Source of the DNA: Candidatus Ectomicrobium neotermitis
GTDB lineage: Bacteria > Elusimicrobiota > Endomicrobiia > Endomicrobiales > Endomicrobiaceae
Direction: 5' to 3'
NCBI GenBank assembly: GCA_031283745.1
Contig: JAITBH010000111.1
Coordinates: 1 to 5,181 of the forward strand
Length of the DNA: 5,181 nt
The translations under genes and the position numbers were made by a program. The notes beneath the pieces were generated by a model, which was not told the origin of the DNA, ran no database searches, and saw only the letters and a program-made list of their open reading frames with translations. Below, one piece after another: positions 1 through 5,181 of this stretch. Numbering within the stretch: the first letter of the stretch is position 1; the number at the start of each line of letters is the position of its first letter.

Positions 1-141
1 ATGATGCTTGGGGTAATGTTTTATATGGGGCAGGGTGTCCAAAGAGATGTCAAAGAGGCAGAAACCTATCTAAAGCTCGCAGCAGCCCAAAACAATGAGC
101 AGGCTGCGGACTTCCTCCGTAGAATTCAAGAAAGTAGATAA
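1..141 (+). CDS. Sel1-repeat protein, C-terminal fragment (5' end outside window)
   Basis: An open frame runs from base 1 to a TAA at 139-141 and gives 46 residues. Residues 3-41 fit the Sel1 (TPR-like) repeat pattern: an LG.MFYMGQGV start, then RDVKEAETYLKLAAAQNNEQAADFL, matching the family pattern LG.(M/L)Y..G.GV..D...A..(W/Y)..(K/L)AA.Q....A...L. Sel1 repeats are alpha-helical solenoids that usually mediate protein-protein interactions, often in exported or envelope proteins. The repeat is followed by a short basic/polar tail (RRIQESR), so this is the last repeat of the protein. The Met codons at 1 and 4 lie inside the repeat and no ribosome binding site can be seen, so they should not be taken as the start; the gene almost certainly extends upstream. 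Number of repeats, localisation and partner cannot be judged. The family call is confident, a specific function is not. Confidence 0.8.
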   Translation: MMLGVMFYMGQGVQRDVKEAETYLKLAAAQNNEQAADFLRRIQESR

Positions 142-168
142 ATCCATCACATTTGCAGGCGTTCCACC

Positions 169-214
169 CGGAAAGACAGGGAACAAAAGGGGTTAGGGAA
201 CGAAAGGGAAAGAC
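169..214 (-). repeat. Inverted copies of the TTCCC-type ~10-bp repeat
   Basis: On the + strand this stretch carries CGGAA at 169, GGGAA at 179, a degenerate GGGTT at 190, and GGGAA at 196 and 206. These are reverse complements of the TTCCC/TTCCG units that make up the array at 437-601. The match is exact over long stretches: 170-184 is the reverse complement of 437-451 (15 bp) and 195-214 is the reverse complement of 444-463 (20 bp). This is therefore a shorter, oppositely oriented block of the same repeat family on the other side of the terminator. Confidence 0.8.
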
Positions 215-235
215 CAAGACAAGGCAAAGACAAGA

Positions 236-283
236 CCAAAACAAAAACAAAAACCAAAGCAAAAGCAAAAACAAAAGCAAATA
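236..283 (+). repeat. 6-bp A-rich tandem repeat (CAAAAR-like, about 8 units)
   Basis: C residues fall at 236, 242, 248, 254, 260, 266, 272 and 278, an exact 6-bp period. The bases between are almost all A, with G at the last unit position in several copies (CAAAAA, CAAAAG, CCAAAG). The preceding bases 211-236 contain looser versions (AAGAC, CAAAGA). The stretch ends just before the terminator stem. It resembles a simple-sequence repeat that could vary in copy number by slippage; no function can be read from it. Confidence 0.75.
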
Positions 284-287
284 GAAT

Positions 288-325
288 AAAAAAGCCCTTG
301 CTCGAAAGAGCAGGGGCTTTTTTTT
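288..325 (+). terminator. Strong intrinsic terminator, probably bidirectional
   Basis: GCCCTTGCTC (294-303) pairs with GAGCAGGGGC (308-317) through ten base pairs, one of them a U.G wobble (298/313), closing a GAAA tetraloop of the stable GNRA type (304-307). Eight T residues follow at 318-325. Six A residues at 288-293 precede the stem, so the opposite strand also reads stem plus T-tract and the element could terminate in both directions. On the + strand it ends transcription from the Sel1 gene, 150 bp after its stop, and insulates dnaE from read-through. Confidence 0.9.
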
Positions 326-347
326 ATGCATTTGCCGTTACTGGGAG

Positions 348-392
348 AAGCCCCCTTTTCAAAGGGGGTGCCGCCGCAGGCGGCGGGGGTTT
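348..392. repeat. GC-rich double-hairpin element, REP/MITE-like
   Basis: Two adjacent palindromes are visible. CCCCCTTT (351-358) pairs with AAAGGGGG (361-368), and GCCGCC (370-375) pairs with GGCGGC (379-384) across a GCA loop. A further GGGGGTTT (385-392) could instead pair with AAGCCCCC (348-355, one G.T), making an outer stem that encloses the second hairpin, so two alternative folds compete. From memory, this design (C-run/G-run hairpin, GC-rich hairpin, terminal G-run plus TTT) is typical of short interspersed palindromic repeats in many bacterial genomes. Dispersal in this genome cannot be shown from one copy. It lies 22 bp after the terminator T-tract and is GC-rich compared with its surroundings. 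Confidence 0.6.
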
Positions 393-436
393 GTTCGCCT
401 TTGTCGTTTGCCGTTGTCTTTGTAGTGGTTGTTGCA

Positions 437-601
437 GTTCCCTGTCTTTCCCTTTCGTTCCCTGCCGTTCCGGCAGTTCCCTTCCTTTCCCTTTTTTCCC
501 CTGTCGTTCCCTGCTGTTCCGGCAGTTCCCTTCCGTTCCCTTTTGTTCCCTTTTTTTCCCTTTCTTTCCCTGCCGTTCCGGTCGTTCCCTGATCCCTGTC
601 G
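437..601 (+). repeat. Degenerate ~10-bp tandem repeat array (TTCCCTNNNG units)
   Basis: TTCCC or TTCCG occurs at 438, 448, 458, 468, 477, 487, 496, 507, 517, 526, 536, 546, 556, 566, 576 and 585. Of the 15 steps, ten are exactly 10 bp, four are 9 and one is 11, averaging 9.8 bp, close to one DNA helical turn. Unit tails vary between TTTNG/T and TGCCG, and units of TTCCGGCAG type are interspersed. Two long pure-pyrimidine runs lie inside (477-502 and 546-571), with mirror symmetry at 546-562 and 557-571. The array ends about 9 bp before the dnaE -10 box and so occupies the -35 and upstream region of that promoter. The unit does not match any named repeat that I recognise. Confidence 0.85.
462..525. 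repeat. Repeated dyad CTGCCG-TTC-CGGCAG within the array
   Basis: CTGCCGTTCCGGCAG at 462-476 is a perfect 6-bp dyad with a 3-nt centre. A near-identical copy lies at 511-525 (CTGCTG arm, one G.U-compatible change), 49 bp further on. A third, weaker copy starts at 570 (CTGCCGTTCCGGTCG, through 584), 59 bp after the second. The spacing is close to 5 and 6 helical turns. They could be protein-binding sites or only a by-product of two repeat-unit types being duplicated together; the sequence does not decide. Confidence 0.5.
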
Positions 602-609
602 CCTTTTTG

Positions 610-615
610 TATAAT
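610..615 (+). promoter_or_regulatory. Putative dnaE promoter -10 box (TATAAT)
   Basis: A perfect TATAAT lies at 610-615, preceded by TG without the usual intervening base. Initiation would fall near 621-623 and give a leader of about 28 nt containing the dnaE Shine-Dalgarno site. No good TTGACA is present at the expected distance: 587-592 reads CCCTGA, inside the pyrimidine-rich repeat array. The -10 is convincing, the -35 is not, so the promoter may rely on the near-extended -10 or on an activator. Confidence 0.55.
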
Positions 616-640
616 CGCCCCATCACACATACTATATATA

Positions 641-645
641 AGGAG
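641..645 (+). promoter_or_regulatory. Ribosome binding site of dnaE
   Basis: AGGAG at 641-645 lies 5 nt before the ATG at 651 and fixes that codon as the dnaE start. Confidence 0.85.
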
Positions 646-650
646 CTTTT

Positions 651-3600
651 ATGTCGGCTGAATTTATTCATTTGCACAATCACACCGAATACTCACTTTT
701 AGACGGTGCTTGTAGACTAACCGACGATGCAGGAAACCCTTCCGAGCTGTTTGGCTTAATATCAAAAGAACACAAAATGTCAGCTTTAGCTATCACCGAT
801 CATGGCAACATGTTTGGGGCGATGGAATTTTATTGGGCTGCCCGCAAAAGCGGTATAAAACCCATCATCGGCTGTGAGGTTTATGTCTCGCCTAAGAGTT
901 GCACCGACAAAAAAGCGCCGACGGATACCGATGAGGGAAGGTTTTATAACCATTTGATTCTCTTGGCCAAAAATTTTGAGGGCTATCAAAACCTTATGCA
1001 AATAGTCAGCAAGGGCTATTTAGATGGGTTTTACTATAAGCCGAGAGTGGATAAGGCTATTTTGAAAGAGTATAAAAACGGGATAATTTGCCTTTCGGGC
1101 TGCATTTTAGGCGAGGTTGCCAGCAATGTTTTGTGGGGCAGGAAGGAAGAAGCGCTTGCGGCGGCTGTTGAGTATAGTGAAATTTTTGGCAAGGACAATT
1201 ACTATATAGAGATTATGGATCACGGTCTGCCGGAGCAAAAACAAGTCATACCCGGGCTTTTAGAAATATCAAAGCAGGCGGGAATCCCCCCAATTGTTAC
1301 AAATGACTGCCATTTTCTACGCAAAAGCGACCATGATGCACATGATGTTTTGATCTGTATAGGCACAAATAAGCTTTTGACGGATATAAATCGTATGCAT
1401 TATCCCGAACTTGCCTACTACCGCAGCGCCGAGGAAATGGCTCAAACCTTTTCTTATCTACCGCAGGGTCTAAAAAATACTCTTGAAGTGGCTGAGAAAG
1501 TTAATCTTGAGATAAACACAGGGCAGTTGCTTTTGCCCGCTTTTCCCGTTCCAGAGGGTTATAAAGACGATGCCGAGTATCTTGAGAAACTTTGTTTTGA
1601 AGGTTTGGCTCGTAGGTATAAGAATATAACTTCTCAGCATACTGACCGCCTCAAGCATGAGCTTTCCGTCATCAACAAAATGGGTTTTGCCTCATACTTC
1701 CTGATAGTTTCAGACTTTATCCGCTATGCAAAAGACAACAAAATTGCAGTCGGGCCGGGCAGGGGATCGGGGGCAGGGTCTATGGTTGCCTATACTTTAG
1801 AGGTTACCGATATATGCCCGCTTCAGTATGGACTGCTTTTTGAGAGATTCTTAAACCCCGACAGAAGGACAATGCCGGACCTCGACATAGACTTTGATTC
1901 TCAAAGGGAAAAGGTTATCGATTATGTCCGCAATAAGTATGGCTCAGAAAAATGTGCTCAGATAATAACTTTCGGCTCCCTACAGGCTCGTCAGTCCATA
2001 AAAGATGTGGCAAGGACTATGGAGTTTACCCCCGCACAGTCAAATGAAATTGCAAAGCTCATTCCCGAAAAGATGAGCATAGCCGAAGCGATAAAGTCTA
2101 CGGCGGCGCTGAGAAAGCTTATTGATGATGATCAAAGCGGCAAGCTGACAAAGCTCCTAAGTTTTTCTCAAAAACTTGAAGGTCTAAAGAGGCATACTGG
2201 TGTTCATGCTGCGGCGATGGTGATAGCTAATGACGACATTATCAAGTATTCGCCTTTGGCTAAAGGTTCAAAAAATATCATCACCACCCAATATGACGGC
2301 ATAATCCTCCCACAGCTTGGCCTATTAAAAGTCGACTTTCTTGGCTTAAAAACTTTAAACATCATCGACGACTGCATAAAACTCATCAAAGAGGAAAAAA
2401 ATAAGGACTTTGACATCGACAATATCCCTTTAGACGATAAAAATGCTTATGAACTGCTTTCAAGCGCTAAGACGCTTGGTGTTTTTCAGCTTGAAAGTTC
2501 GGGTTTGAGGGACTTGATGATAAAGCTAAAGCCCGAAACTATTGACGATATAATTGCCTTGATAGCCTTATATCGGCCCGGCCCGCTCGGTTCGGGTATG
2601 ACCAACGATTTTGTAGAAAGGAAGCACGGTCATAGAAAGATTGAATATGACCATGTTTTAGAGGAGCCAATACTCAAAGAAACCTATGGCGTAATTCTTT
2701 ATCAAGAGCAGGTGATGAGGCTATCGATGGATTTAGCAGGGTTTACACCGGGCGAGGCAGACAATTTGAGGAAAGCCATGAGCAAAAAGAGCAGTGATGT
2801 CATGGCGGCTCAGCGGGAAAAGTTTATCGAAGGGGCAAAGAAAAACGGTATCAAGCGGACTTTAGCGGGCAAAATTTATTCAAATATCGAATCCTTTGGC
2901 GGATATGGTTTCAACAAAAGCCACTCCGCAGCTTATGGACTGGTTTCTTATAGAACTGCATACCTCAAAGCCAATTATCCCCTTGAATATATAGCCTCTA
3001 TGTTGAACTCCGAGATCGGCAGATCCTCCGTCACCGATGAGGACAGCAGAATGGTTATGTATATTGAGGAAGCAGAAAATTTCGGTATAAAAATACTCCC
3101 CCCGGATGTTCAGTTTTCTAAAAGCGGGTTTTCTATAGAGGACGGCAATATTCGTTTTGGCTTGTTTGCAATTAAATCTGTCGGCGAAGGGATAACCGAG
3201 TCGATAGTAAATGCAAGAAAAGATGGGGACAAGTTCAAAAGTTGGAGCGACTTTTTAGAAAGAATTGATCTAAAGAGCGCCAACAAATTGGCTTTTGAGG
3301 CGATGATAAAGGCGGGGGCTTTTGATTGTTTTGGTGCTGAGGGCGAGGACAATTTGCTCACAAGGGCAATTTTGTTAAACAATGTTGAATATTCTTTGTC
3401 TGCAGCCGCAAAGATCAAAGCCGACAGAGCATCAGCACAATGTATGCTTTTTGGTCCTCAAGAGGGTGCAGACCGCATAATACTTGGAAACAGCAATACA
3501 AAACCCTTAGAAAAAAGGCAGTCGCTTGAATTTGAAAAATCGGTTTTAGGCTTTTATCTGTCCGACCACCCTTTTGCTAAACAATTAAAAGAGCTTGAGG

Positions 3601-4163
3601 GGGTGGTAAATTTCAACTTAAACGATCTCCCCGTTCCGGCAGAAAATCCTCAGATCATCAAGGTGGCGGGCATGGCGGCAAATATACGCAAATCCATAAC
3701 TAAGCGGGGCAGAAAAGAGATGGCTAAAATAAGGCTTGAGGACTTGCACTCATCTGTTGAGGTGGTAATTTTCCCTCAGGTTTATGAGCAATATGTTCAA
3801 TTTATCAATCAAGACGACCCCATAGTTATCAAGGGCAAGCTTATGGGAACAGATGACAAGAAAGAAATTCACGCAAATGAAATTATTCCTTATGCCAAAT
3901 CCCACACTCTCCCTCAATCTAAACGAAGCCAGATTTATATAAGTATCCAAGATGAACGTTATGACGATAAACTTGAGAGCAACTTAAAACGTATATTTGC
4001 TAAACACCCGGGCAGGGCGAGAGTGTCTTTGATTATCACCAATGAGAAAAATGAAAAGTTCTGCATAGACACGGAGTATTTGTCTGATGGAGGCGGGGAG
4101 TTCATCAGCGAGATTTCAAAAGAAATAGGAGATGATTCGGCTGTTCAAATCAAGCAGGCATAA
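651..4163 (+). CDS. dnaE: DNA polymerase III alpha subunit (DnaE, DnaE1 type)
   Basis: This is the catalytic subunit of the replicative polymerase, extending DNA from RNA primers at the fork. It has 1170 aa, close to E. coli DnaE (1160). Domains in order: N-terminal PHP (about 5-285) with HLHNH (7-11), TDHGNM (49-54), GCEVYV (74-79), NHL (100-102), SGC (149-151) and NDCH (218-221); C-family polymerase core with GPGRGSGAGS (368-377), the catalytic PDLDIDF (409-415; D410, D412) and KVDFLGLKTL (560-569; D562, third catalytic Asp); fingers motif GGYGFNKSHSAAYG (750-763); helix-hairpin-helix region (about 840-873); QCMLF (930-934), fitting the QxxLF/QADMF-type beta-clamp-binding motif; OB-fold (about 1002-1063); and a C-terminal region of about 100 aa where DnaE contacts tau in E. 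coli. All expected PHP metal ligands appear present (H7, H9, D18, H51, E76, H101, C151, D219, H221), unlike E. coli, so a PHP proofreading exonuclease is possible. The start follows AGGAG. The gene is intact with no frameshift. Confidence 0.97.
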   Translation: MSAEFIHLHNHTEYSLLDGACRLTDDAGNPSELFGLISKEHKMSALAITDHGNMFGAMEFYWAARKSGIKPIIGCEVYVSPKSCTDKKAPTDTDEGRFYNHLILLAKNFEGYQNLMQIVSKGYLDGFYYKPRVDKAILKEYKNGIICLSGCILGEVASNVLWGRKEEALAAAVEYSEIFGKDNYYIEIMDHGLPEQKQVIPGLLEISKQAGIPPIVTNDCHFLRKSDHDAHDVLICIGTNKLLTDINRMHYPELAYYRSAEEMAQTFSYLPQGLKNTLEVAEKVNLEINTGQLLLPAFPVPEGYKDDAEYLEKLCFEGLARRYKNITSQHTDRLKHELSVINKMGFASYFLIVSDFIRYAKDNKIAVGPGRGSGAGSMVAYTLEVTDICPLQYGLLFERFLNPDRRTMPDLDIDFDSQREKVIDYVRNKYGSEKCAQIITFGSLQARQSIKDVARTMEFTPAQSNEIAKLIPEKMSIAEAIKSTAALRKLIDDDQSGKLTKLLSFSQKLEGLKRHTGVHAAAMVIANDDIIKYSPLAKGSKNIITTQYDGIILPQLGLLKVDFLGLKTLNIIDDCIKLIKEEKNKDFDIDNIPLDDKNAYELLSSAKTLGVFQLESSGLRDLMIKLKPETIDDIIALIALYRPGPLGSGMTNDFVERKHGHRKIEYDHVLEEPILKETYGVILYQEQVMRLSMDLAGFTPGEADNLRKAMSKKSSDVMAAQREKFIEGAKKNGIKRTLAGKIYSNIESFGGYGFNKSHSAAYGLVSYRTAYLKANYPLEYIASMLNSEIGRSSVTDEDSRMVMYIEEAENFGIKILPPDVQFSKSGFSIEDGNIRFGLFAIKSVGEGITESIVNARKDGDKFKSWSDFLERIDLKSANKLAFEAMIKAGAFDCFGAEGEDNLLTRAILLNNVEYSLSAAAKIKADRASAQCMLFGPQEGADRIILGNSNTKPLEKRQSLEFEKSVLGFYLSDHPFAKQLKELEGVVNFNLNDLPVPAENPQIIKVAGMAANIRKSITKRGRKEMAKIRLEDLHSSVEVVIFPQVYEQYVQFINQDDPIVIKGKLMGTDDKKEIHANEIIPYAKSHTLPQSKRSQIYISIQDERYDDKLESNLKRIFAKHPGRARVSLIITNEKNEKFCIDTEYLSDGGGEFISEISKEIGDDSAVQIKQA

Positions 4164-4186
4164 GACTGGAGTTGTTTGTTTTTCAA

Positions 4187-4192
4187 AGGAGG
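4187..4192 (+). promoter_or_regulatory. Ribosome binding site that decides the hydrolase start
   Basis: AGGAGG at 4187-4192, within a longer AAAGGAGGGAGA run, precedes the ATG at 4197 by 4 nt. A TTG in the same frame at 4176 lies upstream of this site, so ATG 4197 is preferred. That choice also leaves a clean signal peptide. Confidence 0.8.
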
Positions 4193-4196
4193 GAGA

Positions 4197-5147
4197 ATGT
4201 TGAAAATTATTTTTGCAGTGTTGTTTTCGTTTTTAGTTATCGGCAAGGAGGCTGATGCCGCAGACAAATCAAGCCAAGAAATTTTAGGAAGCGGCATAAA
4301 AGGCAGTATTGAAAGCTATAAGGTAGGGGATATTGTTGTTATCGCTATAAAAGATACCGACACCAATATGGGCAAAAGCATTTTCCTTGAGCCTGACGCT
4401 GCGATTATCAAGAGATTGATGTCTGAGGGGAATGTTCGCTCTTCTATCAACACCTTTTTAATCAAGACCGCAAAGCACAATATCTTAGTAGACACGGGTA
4501 TAGGTGGAAGCGGCGGGGCAACCCATGACAATCTTGTTTATCTTGGCATAGACCCCTCCGAAATAGACATCATCTTGATAACCCATATGCACAATGACCA
4601 CATCGGCGGGCTGCTTTTTGGTAAAGACAAAATTTACCCAAAAGCAAAAGTTTATATCGCAGCACCAGAAATTGAGTTTTGGCAAAGCCGCCCAAGTGCA
4701 ATTGCGGCTAACAATGTCTTAGCGGCATACACACAAAACATAGTCCCTTTTGAATTTGCAAACAAAGCCCTGCCTCTTTTTGCAAAGGGAGAGGGGGACG
4801 ATATTGAGATAAAAGTTATGAAAGCCGCAGGCCACACACCGGGGCACAGTGCTTTTGAGGTTATCTCTAAAAAAGAACATCTTTTGATAGCCGGGGACAT
4901 TGTCCACAATATTACCATTCAAACGGCAGAGCCTTTGATGTCTGTAACTTTCGACACCGATCCCGAGGAAGCTGCAAAAACCCGTGAGGAAATTTTTGAC
5001 TATGCACAAAAAAACAAAATCCCAATTGCAGGGATGCATATACCTTTTGGGGGAATAGTAAGCATCCAGAAAAATAAGCAAGGCGGGTATGATTTTACTG
5101 TTGTCAAAACAAATGAAGATGCCCAACAAAAAGGCGGAGAAAAATGA
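4197..5147 (+). CDS. Metallo-beta-lactamase-fold hydrolase, probably exported
   Basis: The protein has 316 aa from ATG 4197. The first 21 residues look like a signal peptide: K3, a hydrophobic core at 4-15, then an ADA cleavage motif at 19-21, so secretion to the periplasm or outside is likely. The fold signatures are clear: LVDTG (97-101); HMHNDH (130-135), the HxHxDH dinuclear metal motif with H130, H132, D134 and H135; GHTPGH (212-217) with H213; AGD (232-234) with bridging D234; and MH (280-281) with H281. All metal ligands are present, so it should be an active hydrolase. The C-terminal stretch with FDTDPEEAAKTR (252-263) followed by AGMHIPFGG (278-286) resembles the methyl-parathion-hydrolase-like branch, whose members include lactonases and organophosphate hydrolases; the true substrate cannot be predicted. 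It lies 33 bp after dnaE with no terminator between, so co-transcription is likely. Its stop overlaps the next start. Confidence 0.88.
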   Translation: MLKIIFAVLFSFLVIGKEADAADKSSQEILGSGIKGSIESYKVGDIVVIAIKDTDTNMGKSIFLEPDAAIIKRLMSEGNVRSSINTFLIKTAKHNILVDTGIGGSGGATHDNLVYLGIDPSEIDIILITHMHNDHIGGLLFGKDKIYPKAKVYIAAPEIEFWQSRPSAIAANNVLAAYTQNIVPFEFANKALPLFAKGEGDDIEIKVMKAAGHTPGHSAFEVISKKEHLLIAGDIVHNITIQTAEPLMSVTFDTDPEEAAKTREEIFDYAQKNKIPIAGMHIPFGGIVSIQKNKQGGYDFTVVKTNEDAQQKGGEK

Positions 5148-5181
5148 GAATAAACTTTAGACTTGAATACTGCGTAGACTC
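5144..5181 (+). CDS. Start of a downstream gene, overlapping the hydrolase stop (partial)
   Basis: ATG at 5144-5146 overlaps the TGA at 5145-5147 (ATGA), an arrangement typical of translational coupling. GGAG at 5136-5139 sits 4 nt upstream, inside the end of the hydrolase gene. Twelve residues are visible, MRINFRLEYCVD, before the window ends. The pattern MR(I/L)....EY faintly recalls the N-terminus of Rrf2-family transcription regulators, but this is far too short to assign. It probably shares a transcript with the hydrolase. Confidence 0.6.
   Translation, partial: MRINFRLEYCVD

Larger units (their letters stand above)
195..463. repeat. Perfect 20-bp inverted repeat, arms 195-214 and 444-463
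   Basis: The left arm AGGGAACGAAAGGGAAAGAC (195-214) is the exact reverse complement of the right arm GTCTTTCCCTTTCGTTCCCT (444-463). The arms are separated by 229 bp that contain the terminator and the GC-rich double hairpin. The match stops at both ends. A second, partly overlapping inverted match of 15 bp (170-184 with 437-451) shows that the arms come from repeat arrays, so this need not be a single simple inverted repeat of the terminal-repeat kind. Confidence 0.85.
142..650. other. 509-bp repeat-rich intergenic region between the Sel1 gene and dnaE
   Basis: No convincing gene is present here. Several frames are open on both strands, but only because the DNA is low-complexity: the + strand is purine-rich before about 290 and T/C-rich after about 390, so stop codons are rare in every frame. 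The order is: inverted TTCCC-type repeats (169-214), a 6-bp A-rich tandem repeat (236-283), an intrinsic terminator (288-325), a GC-rich double hairpin (348-392), a T/G-rich stretch (390-436), a 10-bp-periodic T/C-rich array (437-601), then the dnaE -10 box and Shine-Dalgarno site. Each is listed separately. Confidence 0.85.

Noticed and set aside
50..331. A - strand frame with a hydrophobic Phe/Leu-rich stretch that could look like a membrane segment.
   Set aside because: The hydrophobic part is the translated A-rich 6-bp repeat and terminator A/T runs. It lies antisense to the Sel1 coding end and has no start signal.
437..601. CRISPR array.
   Set aside because: The units are about 10 bp and contiguous with no spacers of 26-40 bp, and no cas gene is visible.
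634..639. TATATA at 634-639 as a second -10 box.
   Set aside because: It is next to the Shine-Dalgarno site, so the transcript would start at about the dnaE start codon and lose that site; TATAAT at 610-615 is better placed.
298..702. Open + strand frames across the T/C-rich array (e.g. 298-702, 326-592, 429-614) reading Phe/Pro/Ser-rich peptides.
   Set aside because: They exist only because the T/C-rich repeat has few stop codons in any frame. No ribosome binding site fits, and they overlap the terminator, the promoter and the dnaE start.
786..1001. Antisense frames inside dnaE and the hydrolase gene (786-1001, 1470-1658, 2204-2422, 3110-3418, 3750-3950, 4316-4531, 4485-4685, 4652-4918, 4719-5129).
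   Set aside because: They lie wholly within well-supported genes, show no family motifs and no start signals, and are shadows of the true reading frames.
4176..4196. TTG at 4176 as an alternative start for the hydrolase.
   Set aside because: The strong AGGAGG at 4187-4192 lies downstream of it and serves ATG 4197, which also gives a better signal peptide.
5144..5181. Naming the last gene an Rrf2-family regulator.
   Set aside because: Only 12 residues are visible and the resemblance is a few positions; not enough for an assignment.

Overview
The window comes from a bacterial chromosome of moderate-to-low GC content. All recognised genes lie on the + strand. No lineage can be fixed from the sequence alone. 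DnaE is of the single-polypeptide DnaE1 type with an apparently intact PHP metal site. It also has a short insertion just after the LLDGA motif (around residues 24-33) that I recall from Elusimicrobiota and some other non-model phyla. That is only a weak hint at the source.

Layout: (1) Bases 1-141 are the 3' end of a Sel1-repeat protein gene. (2) Bases 142-650 are a 509-bp intergenic region that is unusually structured. It contains inverted copies of a TTCCC-type repeat, a 6-bp A-rich tandem repeat, a strong and probably bidirectional intrinsic terminator, a GC-rich two-hairpin REP/MITE-like element, and a T/C-rich array of 16 degenerate units spaced about 10 bp apart. The region ends in a -10 box and a Shine-Dalgarno site. 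(3) Bases 651-4163 are a complete dnaE encoding the replicative DNA polymerase III alpha subunit (1170 aa). (4) Bases 4197-5147 encode a probably exported metallo-beta-lactamase-fold hydrolase that resembles the methyl-parathion-hydrolase-like family. (5) From 5144 a further gene begins, overlapping the hydrolase stop codon in an ATGA arrangement, and runs off the window.

The terminator at about 294-325 separates the Sel1 gene from dnaE. dnaE probably starts from its own promoter just downstream of the 10-bp array. No terminator is visible in the 33-bp gap after dnaE, and the next junction is a 4-base overlap, so dnaE, the hydrolase and the downstream gene probably form one transcription unit. 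A functional link between replication and the hydrolase is not evident.

The least ordinary feature is the intergenic repeat complex. It has about 10-bp (one helical turn) periodicity, the same repeat family occurs in opposite orientations on either side of the terminator (including a perfect 20-bp inverted repeat), and embedded CTGCCG-TTC-CGGCAG dyads recur at roughly whole-turn spacing directly upstream of the dnaE promoter.
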